From positions 1 through 64,000 of the forward strand of contig JBKECW010000057.1 in NCBI GenBank assembly GCA_047975005.1: a DNA stretch of 64,000 nucleotides, written 5' to 3'. The notes beneath the pieces were generated by a model. That model saw nothing but the letters and a program-made list of their open reading frames with translations, was not told the DNA's origin and did not search any database. Source of the stretch: JBKEAJ01 sp047975005. GTDB taxonomy: Bacteria > Bacteroidota > Bacteroidia > Bacteroidales > Prolixibacteraceae. Shown in pieces: positions 51,349-60,283 of the stretch (position 1 is its first letter; every line of letters begins with the position of its first letter). A program made the position numbers and the translations under genes.

Positions 51349-54198
51349 ATGTACAAAAGCAATAATTTCGTGTTACGTCATGTGGGACCTCGCCCCTCAG
51401 ACATAAGTAATATGCTCGACAGCATTGGAGTAAAATCAATGGATGAGCTTATTGACAAAACAGTACCTAAGAGTATAATATTAGATAAGCCATTAAACTT
51501 GGCAAAGGGTCTTACCGAACGTCAATACATCAGACTTATTGACAACATAGCCAACAAGAACAAAGTATTCAACACTTACATTGGCATGGGATTTTACGAC
51601 ACTATCACCCCTGCCGTTATTCTGCGCAATGTATTGGAGAATCCCGTTTGGTACACCTCCTACACCCCATATCAGGCAGAAATTTCGCAAGGGCGACTTG
51701 AGGCACTTTTGAATTTTCAAACCATGATTATGGAGCTGACAGCTATGCCCATTGCCAATGCCTCTTTACTAGACGAAAGCTCGGCAGCTGCCGAAGCGAT
51801 GATTATGATGTACAACGCTCGTTCTAAAAAAGACTCTAAAGCAGGCAAAAACAAACTGGTGGTAAGTGGCAATATCTGGGAACAGACTATAAAAGTATTG
51901 GAAACACGTGCAACACCTTACGGTATAGACTTGACAATAGCCGACGACATACTTAATGCAATAGATGAGAAGACCTATGCCGTCATCACTCAGTTTCCCG
52001 ACTCAAACGGAGCTGTACACAATGGCAAAGAACTCGTCGAGGCATTGAAAGATAAGGGTATACAAGTTGCAGTAGCTTCCGACTTGTTGAGCCTTGCTTT
52101 ATTAGCACCTCCGGGAGAATGGGGTGCAGACGTAACATTCGGGACAAGTCAGCGTTTTGGAGTACCAATGGGCTTTGGTGGACCCTCGGCAGCCTTTTTT
52201 GCTTGCACAGAAAATTATAAACGCCAAATACCAGGAAGAATAATAGGAATATCTAAAGATGCTGACGGCAACGAAGCTTTGCGCATGGCGCTACAAACAA
52301 GAGAGCAGCACATCAAGCGTGAAAAAGCGACATCTAATATTTGTACAGCACAAGCACTCCTTGCTACTATGGCAGGTTTCTATGGTGTTTATCATGGAGC
52401 AGAAGGAGTAACAGCCATAGCCAACAGGATACACGCAATTGCACAACTGCTTGAAAAACGCATAGTAGAATTGGGCTACACGCAAATCAACAAGGAATAT
52501 TTCGACACTATAACATTTGAAATACCTGAAAAAGTAAATGTCAAAGACATAGAAAGAATATCCTTAGAGTTGGAAATGAACTTCCGCTATTTTGAGAACG
52601 GAAATGTAGGAATATCTATTGACGAAACCACCAACCTCGACGATATAAACTGGATAATAGAAACCTTTTCAGGTGCTGCCAATAAACCTTTTGTAAAAGA
52701 AAATTCAATTCCCCTTGAAGGTACAATAAGCGACTCTGTGAAAAGAAATTCTCTGTTTATGCAACAAGCTGTATTCAAAAAATACAGATCTGAGACAGAA
52801 ATGATGCGCTATATCAAGAGATTGGAGAAAAAAGACATATCGCTCACCCATTCAATGATTTCACTGGGATCTTGCACCATGAAACTCAATGCAGCAACTG
52901 AAATGCTACCATTAAGTTGGATCGAGTTCAACGGCATCCACCCCTTTGTTCCCAAAGACCAAGCCGCAGGCTATCATCAAATGATGAGCGAGCTATGTAG
53001 AGATTTAGCCATTATAACAGGCTTCGATTCGGTTAGTTTACAGCCCAACAGTGGAGCGTCTGGCGAGCTCAGCGGACTAATGGTAATACGCGAATATCAA
53101 AGAAGTATCGGCGAGGGGCATCGTAACCTCGTGATAATTCCGGCATCTGCGCACGGCACTAACCCTGCAAGTGCAGCGATGGCGGGCATGGACATAGAGA
53201 TTGTACCTTGCGACGATAAAGGCAACATCGACATCGAAGCATTGAGAGCCATAGCCGAGAGGAACAAAGACATACTATCGTCTGTAATGATTACTTATCC
53301 ATCTACACACGGAGTGTTCGAGGAAAAGATTATGGAGATGTGCCAAATTATTCACGACAACGGTGGTCAGGTATATATGGACGGAGCAAATATGAACGCT
53401 CAAGTCGGCATTACCAATCCGGGCTTTATCGGCGCTGATGTTTGCCACCTCAACCTACACAAAACCTTTGCTATACCTCACGGTGGTGGTGGTCCGGGAG
53501 CAGGACCAATCTGCGTTGCAAAGCACCTCACTCCATTCCTTCCATCCCACCCTATTGTTGACAACGGAGCAAAAGGTGCAATAACGGTTGCGGCAGCTCC
53601 TTGGGGAAGTGCATCAATACTGCCAATCACTTATGGTTATATAAAGATGCTGGGTGCCGACGGACTAAAACACTCCACCGAAATAGCCATTCTAAATGCC
53701 AACTATCTTGTGTCTAAGCTAAAAGACAACTACGGCATTGTCTATACAGGTGAGAAGGGCTTTGTGGCTCACGAAATGATATTGGAATGCAGGCACTTCA
53801 AAGCACTTGGCATCAACGAGACGGACATTGCCAAGAGGCTTATTGACTTTGGCTTTCATGCTCCTACACTTTCGTTCCCCGTTATCGGGACATTAATGGT
53901 AGAACCCACAGAGAGTGAATCGTTGGAAGAACTTGATAGATTTGTGGAGGCATTAAACGTCATCTACAACGAGATACAAGAAATAGCAAATGGAACTGCA
54001 GACAAGGAGGACAATGTTCTGAAAAATGCACCACACCCTGCCGTAGCAGTAACAGCCGACGAGTGGACACATCCATATAGCCGTCAGAAAGCCGCATACC
54101 CACTAGAGTGGTTGAAAGAGAACAAGTATTGGTCGCCCATCAGCAGGATAGACAACGCCTACGGCGACAGAAATTTGGTTTGTTCCTGCTCAAAGTAG
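51349..54198 (+). CDS. gcvP: glycine dehydrogenase (decarboxylating), P protein
   Basis: A 949-residue single-chain P protein of the glycine cleavage system. It decarboxylates glycine with PLP and loads the aminomethyl group onto lipoyl-GcvH. The N half (FVLRHVGPRPSDISNMLDSIG, SLLDESSAAAEAM) is the non-catalytic homologous lobe; the C half carries PLP-binding Lys705 in NLHKTFAIPHGGGGPG, then TITVAAAPWGSA. The ATG at 51349 is chosen because the 11 residues before it are unconserved. No gcvT or gcvH is nearby. I saw no glycine riboswitch-like structure upstream. Confidence 0.97.
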   Translation: MYKSNNFVLRHVGPRPSDISNMLDSIGVKSMDELIDKTVPKSIILDKPLNLAKGLTERQYIRLIDNIANKNKVFNTYIGMGFYDTITPAVILRNVLENPVWYTSYTPYQAEISQGRLEALLNFQTMIMELTAMPIANASLLDESSAAAEAMIMMYNARSKKDSKAGKNKLVVSGNIWEQTIKVLETRATPYGIDLTIADDILNAIDEKTYAVITQFPDSNGAVHNGKELVEALKDKGIQVAVASDLLSLALLAPPGEWGADVTFGTSQRFGVPMGFGGPSAAFFACTENYKRQIPGRIIGISKDADGNEALRMALQTREQHIKREKATSNICTAQALLATMAGFYGVYHGAEGVTAIANRIHAIAQLLEKRIVELGYTQINKEYFDTITFEIPEKVNVKDIERISLELEMNFRYFENGNVGISIDETTNLDDINWIIETFSGAANKPFVKENSIPLEGTISDSVKRNSLFMQQAVFKKYRSETEMMRYIKRLEKKDISLTHSMISLGSCTMKLNAATEMLPLSWIEFNGIHPFVPKDQAAGYHQMMSELCRDLAIITGFDSVSLQPNSGASGELSGLMVIREYQRSIGEGHRNLVIIPASAHGTNPASAAMAGMDIEIVPCDDKGNIDIEALRAIAERNKDILSSVMITYPSTHGVFEEKIMEMCQIIHDNGGQVYMDGANMNAQVGITNPGFIGADVCHLNLHKTFAIPHGGGGPGAGPICVAKHLTPFLPSHPIVDNGAKGAITVAAAPWGSASILPITYGYIKMLGADGLKHSTEIAILNANYLVSKLKDNYGIVYTGEKGFVAHEMILECRHFKALGINETDIAKRLIDFGFHAPTLSFPVIGTLMVEPTESESLEELDRFVEALNVIYNEIQEIANGTADKEDNVLKNAPHPAVAVTADEWTHPYSRQKAAYPLEWLKENKYWSPISRIDNAYGDRNLVCSCSK

Positions 54199-54219
54199 GT
54201 CACACCTATAAAAGTCTGT

Positions 54220-54249
54220 AGTATGGGCAGTAACTTCTCTGCCCATACT
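54220..54249 (+). terminator. hairpin downstream of gcvP
   Basis: A perfect 11-bp stem AGTATGGGCAG / CTGCCCATACT with an 8-base loop, 21 bases after the stop. The T-run is weak (ATATTTG), so termination may be partial. Confidence 0.6.
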
Positions 54250-54318
54250 ATATTTGCTATTTCTACGTTATGTAATTAAACCTTTTCAGAATAATACTGT
54301 CAATACATGACAGACATG

Positions 54319-54326
54319 TAACTTTG
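54319..54326 (+). promoter_or_regulatory. -7 element upstream of the ECF sigma gene
   Basis: TAACTTTG matches TAnnTTTG, 8 bases before the ATG at 54334, so the message would be leaderless or start at the second ATG (54361). TTG is absent, so an ECF-driven promoter cannot be excluded. Confidence 0.4.
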
Positions 54327-54333
54327 AAAAGAA

Positions 54334-54888
54334 ATGGACATAAGTGTTTCGCTGGAGGATATGAATAACAAAAACAAGGAGATTGTGGTTGATAAGGCTG
54401 ATTTTGATGAAATTGTTCGTCAGAATTATCAAAAGCTATATCACTATATTCGCCGTATGGTTGTTGTTCATGAAGATGCCGACGATGTTTTGCAAGAAAC
54501 TTTTATCAAGGCATGGCGGAATTTTGCATCTTTTAGAAATGAGTCTTCTGTTTCGTCGTGGTTATATAGGATTGCAAGCAACGAGGCCATAAATCATTTG
54601 AATAAGAAAAAAAAGACATTCAAGGCTTTCGATGGCGAAGGCTACGATTTCTTAGCCAATAATTTGCAAGCTGACGAGTATTTTGACGGCGACAGTGCGC
54701 AGTTGGAATTTCAAAAGGCTGTTGCTATGCTCCCCGAAAAACAACGATTAGTATTCACACTTAAATATCTCGAAGAAAAAAAATATTCAGAAATAGTAGA
54801 TATACTCGGAGGCACAGAAGGAAGTCTTAAAGCCTCCTATCATCATGCTGTACAGAAGATTGAAAAATATTTTAATAAGAAGGATTAA
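54334..54888 (+). CDS. ECF-family RNA polymerase sigma factor
   Basis: A 184-residue sigma-70-family ECF factor. Region 2 (about 25-90) includes YQKLYHYIRRMVVVHEDADDVLQETFIKAW, with the DDxxQE polymerase-binding motif and -10 recognition. Region 4 (about 125-180) includes MLPEKQRLVFTLKYLEEKKYSEIVDILGGTEGSLKASYHHAVQKI, the -35-binding helix-turn-helix. There is no SnoaL-like tail. The next gene, 45 bases later, encodes a short protein with one membrane segment, likely the anti-sigma factor, followed by a small exported protein, a layout recurring in Bacteroidota. Confidence 0.93.
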   Translation: MDISVSLEDMNNKNKEIVVDKADFDEIVRQNYQKLYHYIRRMVVVHEDADDVLQETFIKAWRNFASFRNESSVSSWLYRIASNEAINHLNKKKKTFKAFDGEGYDFLANNLQADEYFDGDSAQLEFQKAVAMLPEKQRLVFTLKYLEEKKYSEIVDILGGTEGSLKASYHHAVQKIEKYFNKKD

Positions 54889-54936
54889 ACCTTTTAAAAA
54901 TAGTATTGTCAAAGAAATAAATAAAGAATAATTGTG

Positions 54937-55395
54937 ATGAGCGATTTTGATATAAACAAATTCAAGGAAAAAGAAGCTTTCAAAGTTCCCAAAGGCTACT
55001 TTGAAGATTTCGAGGCGCGCTTAGAGCAAAGGTTGCACAACGAGGAATCGGGGCAAGAAAAGAAAGGAAAATCAATCCCCCTCAACATTCTCAGATTTGC
55101 AGCTATTGCCTCCATATTCTTTTTGATTTTCAAAGTTGTCGGCTATTTTGCATTTGATGCAGCCATAAATGCTTATCAGAATCAGAATTCCCAAGGTACA
55201 ACAGCCTCGGCCGAGGGCTCTCCCCATACAGACGACCTGTACTACTATTACACCTCAGAAATGAGCGATAATGAACTGATGGCTCATCAAGAGTATAATA
55301 TTACAAGTGCCGAACCGAATGATAACGAAACGTTTGAGTATCTGCTTGCAACCCTCGATGATTATGATTTAGCAAATCATTCCAACACTAAATAA
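54937..55395 (+). CDS. probable anti-sigma factor, single-pass membrane protein
   Basis: A protein of about 153 residues (starting at either of two adjacent ATG codons). The N-terminal cytoplasmic part (EAFKVPKGYFEDFEARLEQRLH) resembles the KxPxGYFxxF...R-L segment common in Bacteroidota anti-sigma-like proteins. A membrane segment lies at about 50-70 (ILRFAAIASIFFLIFKVVGYFAF), then an acidic, Asn/Ser-rich periplasmic tail. It is not a zinc-binding ZAS domain (no HxxxCxxC). It follows the ECF gene by 48 bases and precedes the exported protein by one base. Role inferred from context. Confidence 0.75.
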   Translation: MSDFDINKFKEKEAFKVPKGYFEDFEARLEQRLHNEESGQEKKGKSIPLNILRFAAIASIFFLIFKVVGYFAFDAAINAYQNQNSQGTTASAEGSPHTDDLYYYYTSEMSDNELMAHQEYNITSAEPNDNETFEYLLATLDDYDLANHSNTK

Positions 55396-55396
55396 T

Positions 55397-55858
55397 ATGA
55401 AGAATTTAATTTTAACTATATTACTTGCGACAACTATCCTGACGGGTTACTCCCAGGACAAAAGGAAACACGACTGGGATAAGTTCAAAGCCATCAAAGT
55501 GTCATTTATCACTGAGAAAGTCGAACTAACTCCCGAGGAGGCACAAAAATTTTGGCCGGTTTACAACAAATATGAGAGTCAGAAATTTGAACTGATGAAA
55601 GTCAAAAGGAAAGGCGAAGAGGCAATGTGCGGAGAAATTAGCGAGTCAGAAGCAAAGACTAAGAATGCCGAATACATACAATGCATGGAGAAGGAAGCGG
55701 AGATCGCAAGAAACATGAATGCCGACCTGCTAAAAGTGATATCTGCAAAAAAAGTTATGCGCTTATACAGAGCGGAGTTTGAGTTTCGCGACAAGATTAT
55801 AAGAGATTTTAGAGACCATAACCACAACAGAGACAGAGAAATGGAAAGAAGAGATTAA
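55397..55858 (+). CDS. small periplasmic protein, Spy/LTxxQ-like
   Basis: A 153-residue exported protein: signal peptide (LILTILLATTILTGYSQ) and a highly charged all-helical mature part. ELTPEEAQKFWPVYNKYESQKFELM carries an LTPEE-x-Q-x-F motif reminiscent of the LTxxQ of Spy/CpxP, followed by helices rich in Lys/Glu and ending DFRDHNHNRDREMERRD, a His/Asp-rich tail that could bind metal. Co-transcribed with the ECF sigma and the membrane protein. In this layout it is often described as a sensor of the ECF factor; the signal is unknown. Confidence 0.75.
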   Translation: MKNLILTILLATTILTGYSQDKRKHDWDKFKAIKVSFITEKVELTPEEAQKFWPVYNKYESQKFELMKVKRKGEEAMCGEISESEAKTKNAEYIQCMEKEAEIARNMNADLLKVISAKKVMRLYRAEFEFRDKIIRDFRDHNHNRDREMERRD

Positions 55859-55892
55859 AGAGCTTCTAGGTTATAATGTTTAGTTGGTTTAC

Positions 55893-55933
55893 AGACCCTC
55901 GTGCGACGCCAGTTGCACAGGGTCTTTTTTTTT
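55893..55933 (+). terminator. intrinsic terminator of the ECF operon
   Basis: AGACCCT-C-GTGC (55893-55904) pairs with GCAC-AGGGTCT (55915-55925), loop of 10 bases, then nine T. Strong. Confidence 0.88.
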
Positions 55934-55960
55934 GCAGTAGACAAAGCCTCAAGACTTGCT

Positions 55961-56986
55961 TTAAGTAGTTGCCTGTCCATAGCTCCGTACCATATCAATA
56001 TATTTTTGCTTCTGAGCGGTATCCAAAAAACTTGCATTAAATGAATTTTCGGCAAGTTGCAAAAGTTCCGCCTTACTCAAGCCAAAAGCATCAACTAGAG
56101 CCTTGTAGTTCTCATTTATATATCCGCCAAAATATGCAGGATCGTCAGAATTGACCGTAACCAGCAGTCCCTTGTCAAGCATTTCTTTCATAGGGTGCTC
56201 CTCCATTTCGGAGATAACACAAAGAGCTGTATTCGAAAGTGGACAAAGGGTCAGCGGTATTTGTCGTTCTTTTAGCAGCATCAGTATCTCGTCGCTCTCT
56301 ATCGACGCATTACCATGGTCCACTCTATCAACTTTCAGTAAATTTATAGCTTCTTGTACATTGTCTACGGTTCCTTCCTCGCCGGCATGGGCTACTAACT
56401 TAAAACCATGCTCTCTTGCTTTTGCAAATACATTTGCGAATTTCGCTGGAGGATTTCCACGCTCTGATGAATCTAGCCCTACGGCAACAATATCGTTTTT
56501 ATAAGGGAGAGCCTCTTCCAATGCACGAAATGCCTCTTTTTCAGAGAGATGTCGCAGAAAGCACATTATCAGTCTGCTTGTTACCCCCAAATTCTTCTCC
56601 CCTTCGGCGAGGGCTTTTTTTATTCCTCCGATTATCTCACTAAAAGGCACTCCTCTATCGGTATGGGTTTGAGGGTCGAAAAATATTTCGGCATGTATAA
56701 TATTTTGCTCCTTCGCTCTTTGCAAATATGCCATTGTCAGATCATAGAAATCCTGCTCTTTCAGCAGTACAGCAGCTCCGGCATAGTATATATCCAAGAA
56801 GTCTTGAAGCTGAGTAAACGAATACGCCTCTTTCAAGTCCTCAACACTTGAATATCCTATTTCGACCTTATTTCGTTGTGCCAATGTCTGCATAAGTTCA
56901 GGTTCGAGAGTCCCTTCAATGTGCAGATGCAATTCGGCTTTTGGAAGTTTATCAATAAAAGTATTTAACAAGCTATCTTTTGCCAT
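55961..56986 (-). CDS. add: adenosine deaminase
   Basis: A 341-residue amidohydrolase converting adenosine to inosine. Zinc ligands are in ELHLHIEGTLEPEL (HxH, near residue 17) with the substrate-binding EGT, HAGEEG near 205 (His and catalytic Glu), DHG near 232, and VTVNSDDPAYFGG near 290 (Asp-Asp). Length fits the family. It is the last gene of a pgl-RND-add run, 3 bases after the transporter. It may use adenosine from AhcY (6449). The preceding RND stop and this start do not overlap. Confidence 0.95.
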   Translation of the reverse strand: MAKDSLLNTFIDKLPKAELHLHIEGTLEPELMQTLAQRNKVEIGYSSVEDLKEAYSFTQLQDFLDIYYAGAAVLLKEQDFYDLTMAYLQRAKEQNIIHAEIFFDPQTHTDRGVPFSEIIGGIKKALAEGEKNLGVTSRLIMCFLRHLSEKEAFRALEEALPYKNDIVAVGLDSSERGNPPAKFANVFAKAREHGFKLVAHAGEEGTVDNVQEAINLLKVDRVDHGNASIESDEILMLLKERQIPLTLCPLSNTALCVISEMEEHPMKEMLDKGLLVTVNSDDPAYFGGYINENYKALVDAFGLSKAELLQLAENSFNASFLDTAQKQKYIDMVRSYGQATT

Positions 56987-56989
56987 TCT

Positions 56990-59305
56990 TTACTTTTTTA
57001 GTAGTTCGCTTTTCTTGCGTGTCAATATCAGTATTGATGGCAGCAGCAACAAGTTACAAAGCAGAGCCACAAGCAGTGTAAAGGACACTAGCACACCCAA
57101 AGCAGATGTACCGCCGAAGCTAGATAGGCTGAAAATAAAGAAGCCGAAGAACAGAACAACAGCTGTATAAATCATGCTGACACCTGTTTCACGCAACGCC
57201 ATTCTTATTGCCAATAGGGTATTTCCTCCTGTAATCTTCATATCCTGACGAAATTTTGAGAGGAAGTGTATGGAGTTATCTACTGATATTCCGTATGCGA
57301 TACTAAACACCAATATTGTAGACGCTTTGACAGGTATATCGAAGTAGCCCATAACTGCCGCAGTGAGCAATAACGGAAACATATTAGTAAGCACGGACAC
57401 AATTATCATTTTTGACGATTTAAACATCACGGCAATAAGTATTCCTATTAGAAGAATTGCCAACCCAAGACTAAGAACCAGATTTGAGATAAGATACTTC
57501 ATTCCCACAAAGAACATCACGCTAGACCCTGTAATCATTACTTTGTACTGTTCAGACGGGAATATTTCTGCTGCTTTTATATTCAGCTCATTATAAAGTT
57601 CACTCATCGGCTTAACCCCAATATCTTTTATCCGCACCGAATACCTTAATCTTGATTTTGTAGAATCTATAAGCATATTCATAAGTCCATTGCTTCCGAC
57701 ACCTGCCTCCACTTTTGCAAGATAGGGCAATATCATGTTCTTGTCATAGCTATTTGGAAGTCCATAATACTTTGGAAGTCCGTTATAATACGCTTGCCTA
57801 GCCATTTTTACGGCATTTAGGATTGACAAGGATTTTGCCATATCAGGATTTTCCTCTATATACTTATCGAGTTTATCAAGCTTGTGCCATGTATTTAGGT
57901 CCATCCCTCCCCTAGCCTTTTCGGATTCGACAATAATCTCCATAGGCATCAATCCGACAAAATGCTTCTCAAAAAATTTCAAATCTTGATATATTATATC
58001 ATCTTCTTGGATATCGTCGACCATATATCCAGTAGACTGCATCTGAGTCAAGCCAAAACCTGCCACGACAAGCAGAATTACAGCCACGGCAAACACGGCA
58101 CTTCTACGATGTTTCAGTACAGAGAACACCTGCTCAATAATCGCCCTGACACTCTTGTAGTCAAGATGTTTCATATGTCGCTCTCGGGGCTCTTCCACAT
58201 AGCTAAAAATTGTGGGAATAAGCACTAGCGACAAGATAAATAAGGAGAATATACTCAGCGATGCCACTATACCAAATTCTATAAGTATAGCACTCTTAGT
58301 GATTATAAATGTAGCAAATCCGCAAGCAGTAGTAAGATTAGTGAGCAGAGTAGCTTTTCCTATTTTTGTTATCACTCTATGCAGAGCCTTTATTTTGTTT
58401 TGATGTTCGCGATACTCATGATGAAACTTATTCAGCATATAAATAGAGTTCGGCATCCCTATAACAATCAGCAAGGGCGGTATCATTGCAGTCAGCAGGG
58501 TAATTTTATATTGTAGCATTCCCATCAGCCCCAATGACCATACCACACATATCAGTACTATGATTACGGGATATATAACGGCTTTAAAGGAGCGGAAAAA
58601 CAAGAACAAAAAGATTATGCACAACAAGAGAGCAAGAGAACTGAACAAATATGTTTCTTTCTTAATTTTTTCTGCCATTATCACTTTGATATACGGCATC
58701 CCCGAATAGTGAATACCAACATTCTCTTCGTGTTCAAATTTTCTCGCAATTTTCATTATCTCCGCAACAACTCCTATTCTAGCATCCGATGCCATCACCT
58801 CGTTATCAAGAGTTACAAGGAGCATAAAGACATTATTTTCCTTGTTGTAAACAAAGCCGTCATATATTGGCATATTCAGAAAGACATTCTTGCAGCTATC
58901 CAGCTGTTGCTGATTTTCAATATTCTCGGGAAACACACTTGTTATTTCAAACTTTCTTTCCTCTGTGTTCTTCTCCAGATTATAAGCATTTGAGATAGAC
59001 AGAGCATTGTCCACACCTGCAACCGTGCTAATATCTGCAGTTAATTTTTTCCAAGCGTTGAAATGTTCAATATTGAAGAATTCCTCATCTTCAATTCCCA
59101 TCACCATCACACTGCCTTCCTCTCCAAAAATAGAGTGAAATTCCTCAAAGTTTTTGTACGCTTCGTCTTTCTTGGGTACAAGTGATTTATTTTCATAAGA
59201 CATTTCAACCTTAGTGGCAAAAAATCCCATTACAGCGGTAATCACTAGGACAATAATAATTATAAAAAAACGGTATCTAAGGATACCCGAAGGAATATTC
59301 AGCAT
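56990..59305 (-). CDS. MMPL/RND family transporter
   Basis: A 771-residue RND-superfamily membrane protein with two homologous halves, each with one segment, a periplasmic domain and a five-segment bundle (starts at about 10, 225-380, 405 and 600-760). Visible are TAMIPPLLIVIGMPNSIYMLNKFHHEYREH and ILVFSIAYGISVDNSIHFLSKFRQDM, each with the polar residues of segment 4. The sterol-sensing-like MMPL class exports lipids or hopanoids. The C terminus ends KKSELLKK. It lies between pgl (27 bases) and add (3 bases). No membrane-fusion or outer-membrane partner is adjacent. Confidence 0.9.
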   Translation of the reverse strand: MLNIPSGILRYRFFIIIIVLVITAVMGFFATKVEMSYENKSLVPKKDEAYKNFEEFHSIFGEEGSVMVMGIEDEEFFNIEHFNAWKKLTADISTVAGVDNALSISNAYNLEKNTEERKFEITSVFPENIENQQQLDSCKNVFLNMPIYDGFVYNKENNVFMLLVTLDNEVMASDARIGVVAEIMKIARKFEHEENVGIHYSGMPYIKVIMAEKIKKETYLFSSLALLLCIIFLFLFFRSFKAVIYPVIIVLICVVWSLGLMGMLQYKITLLTAMIPPLLIVIGMPNSIYMLNKFHHEYREHQNKIKALHRVITKIGKATLLTNLTTACGFATFIITKSAILIEFGIVASLSIFSLFILSLVLIPTIFSYVEEPRERHMKHLDYKSVRAIIEQVFSVLKHRRSAVFAVAVILLVVAGFGLTQMQSTGYMVDDIQEDDIIYQDLKFFEKHFVGLMPMEIIVESEKARGGMDLNTWHKLDKLDKYIEENPDMAKSLSILNAVKMARQAYYNGLPKYYGLPNSYDKNMILPYLAKVEAGVGSNGLMNMLIDSTKSRLRYSVRIKDIGVKPMSELYNELNIKAAEIFPSEQYKVMITGSSVMFFVGMKYLISNLVLSLGLAILLIGILIAVMFKSSKMIIVSVLTNMFPLLLTAAVMGYFDIPVKASTILVFSIAYGISVDNSIHFLSKFRQDMKITGGNTLLAIRMALRETGVSMIYTAVVLFFGFFIFSLSSFGGTSALGVLVSFTLLVALLCNLLLLPSILILTRKKSELLKK

Positions 59306-59332
59306 ATATGTAATTAAATATGTATTATCAAA

Positions 59333-60049
59333 CTATTGTTCTGCAGCAGCATCTTTATCCAGAAACCACACCAGCTCGCCGGACTTCGGTATGATATGTG
59401 CAGCCGGCAGGTTCTCTGCCACATCATCGTCAGCAAAAATTTCTCTAACTCTTGCGTTTTTATTTTGCCCTGCAACTAAGAACCATACATTTTTAGCGTG
59501 ATTAATAATCTTTCCGGTAAGTGTTACTCTTTCCTGAGCAGAGATTGGGTGGTGCGCCACCATACACAGCTCGTCGCAAGTTAGAAGTTCAGGCCTATCG
59601 GGAAAAATAGAAGCAGTGTGCCCGTCATCACCCATTCCCAAAAGCACAATATCAAAGTGTGGGATTCCATCTTTTTCGGGCATATCGCTTTGCAGGTTGC
59701 TTTCGAGGTCCGCACACGCTTCTGTTGCAGAGAGCTCACCTTTTATACGATGTATATTTTGTTGAGGGATGTCTATTTTAGATATCAACAAGTTGTTAGT
59801 ATGCTTAAAGTTACTGTCATCATCAGATGGAGGGACAATCCTCTCGTCTCCCCACCACAAGTGTACTTTGGTCCACTCTATCGTATTTGAGTACTCATCA
59901 CCCAAAAGCTGAAATAAGCTAAGAGGCGTAGCCCCTCCTGACAGTGCTACATGCACAGGTTCGTCTGCACTGTCCACAATCTGCTTAATCCTTTCGGCAA
60001 CATCCTTAACTAATCGATCAGTATCATCAAATATCCTAATAACTCTCAT
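59333..60049 (-). CDS. pgl: 6-phosphogluconolactonase
   Basis: A 238-residue DevB/SOL-type lactonase that hydrolyses 6-phosphogluconolactone in the oxidative pentose phosphate pathway. VHVALSGGATPLSLFQLL near 33, HLWWGDERIVPPSDDDSNFKHT near 62 and GMGDDGHTASIFP near 138 are the family motifs; the last holds the active-site His. zwf and gnd, its usual partners, are absent. It heads the reverse operon and is divergent from eno, with 234 bases between them. No exact TAnnTTTG box was found upstream; TACCTTTA-like sequence near 60076 is a near match. Confidence 0.94.
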   Translation of the reverse strand: MRVIRIFDDTDRLVKDVAERIKQIVDSADEPVHVALSGGATPLSLFQLLGDEYSNTIEWTKVHLWWGDERIVPPSDDDSNFKHTNNLLISKIDIPQQNIHRIKGELSATEACADLESNLQSDMPEKDGIPHFDIVLLGMGDDGHTASIFPDRPELLTCDELCMVAHHPISAQERVTLTGKIINHAKNVWFLVAGQNKNARVREIFADDDVAENLPAAHIIPKSGELVWFLDKDAAAEQ

Positions 60050-60199
60050 TTGCTTAAATTTTGAAGCATATTTGGCGTAAAGGTAATATTTTTTTTGCTA
60101 AGCCCTAAAAAATAATCTGGTTTATGAGACATCTCTGACACAACTCAATAAATATCCAGAACACAACAAAAGGTTTTTATTTTATTAATTTGTTTCATT

Positions 60200-60229
60200 T
60201 TGTAAATACACAGCTTTTGATTAATTTTG
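60200..60229 (+). promoter_or_regulatory. Bacteroidota-type promoter for eno
   Basis: TTG (60200-60202, in TTTTG), a 19-base spacer and TAATTTTG (60222-60229), giving a leader of about 50 bases to the ATG at 60284. Confidence 0.75.
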
Positions 60230-60283
60230 CTAGGTTTTGAGATCAAAAATATTTAAACATATAAATATCAAATAATTACAAAT

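Noticed and set aside
56580..56640. CCCC/GGGG and poly-T stretch resembling a terminator
   Set aside because: It lies inside add, where the frame is continuous and reads a conserved-looking segment.
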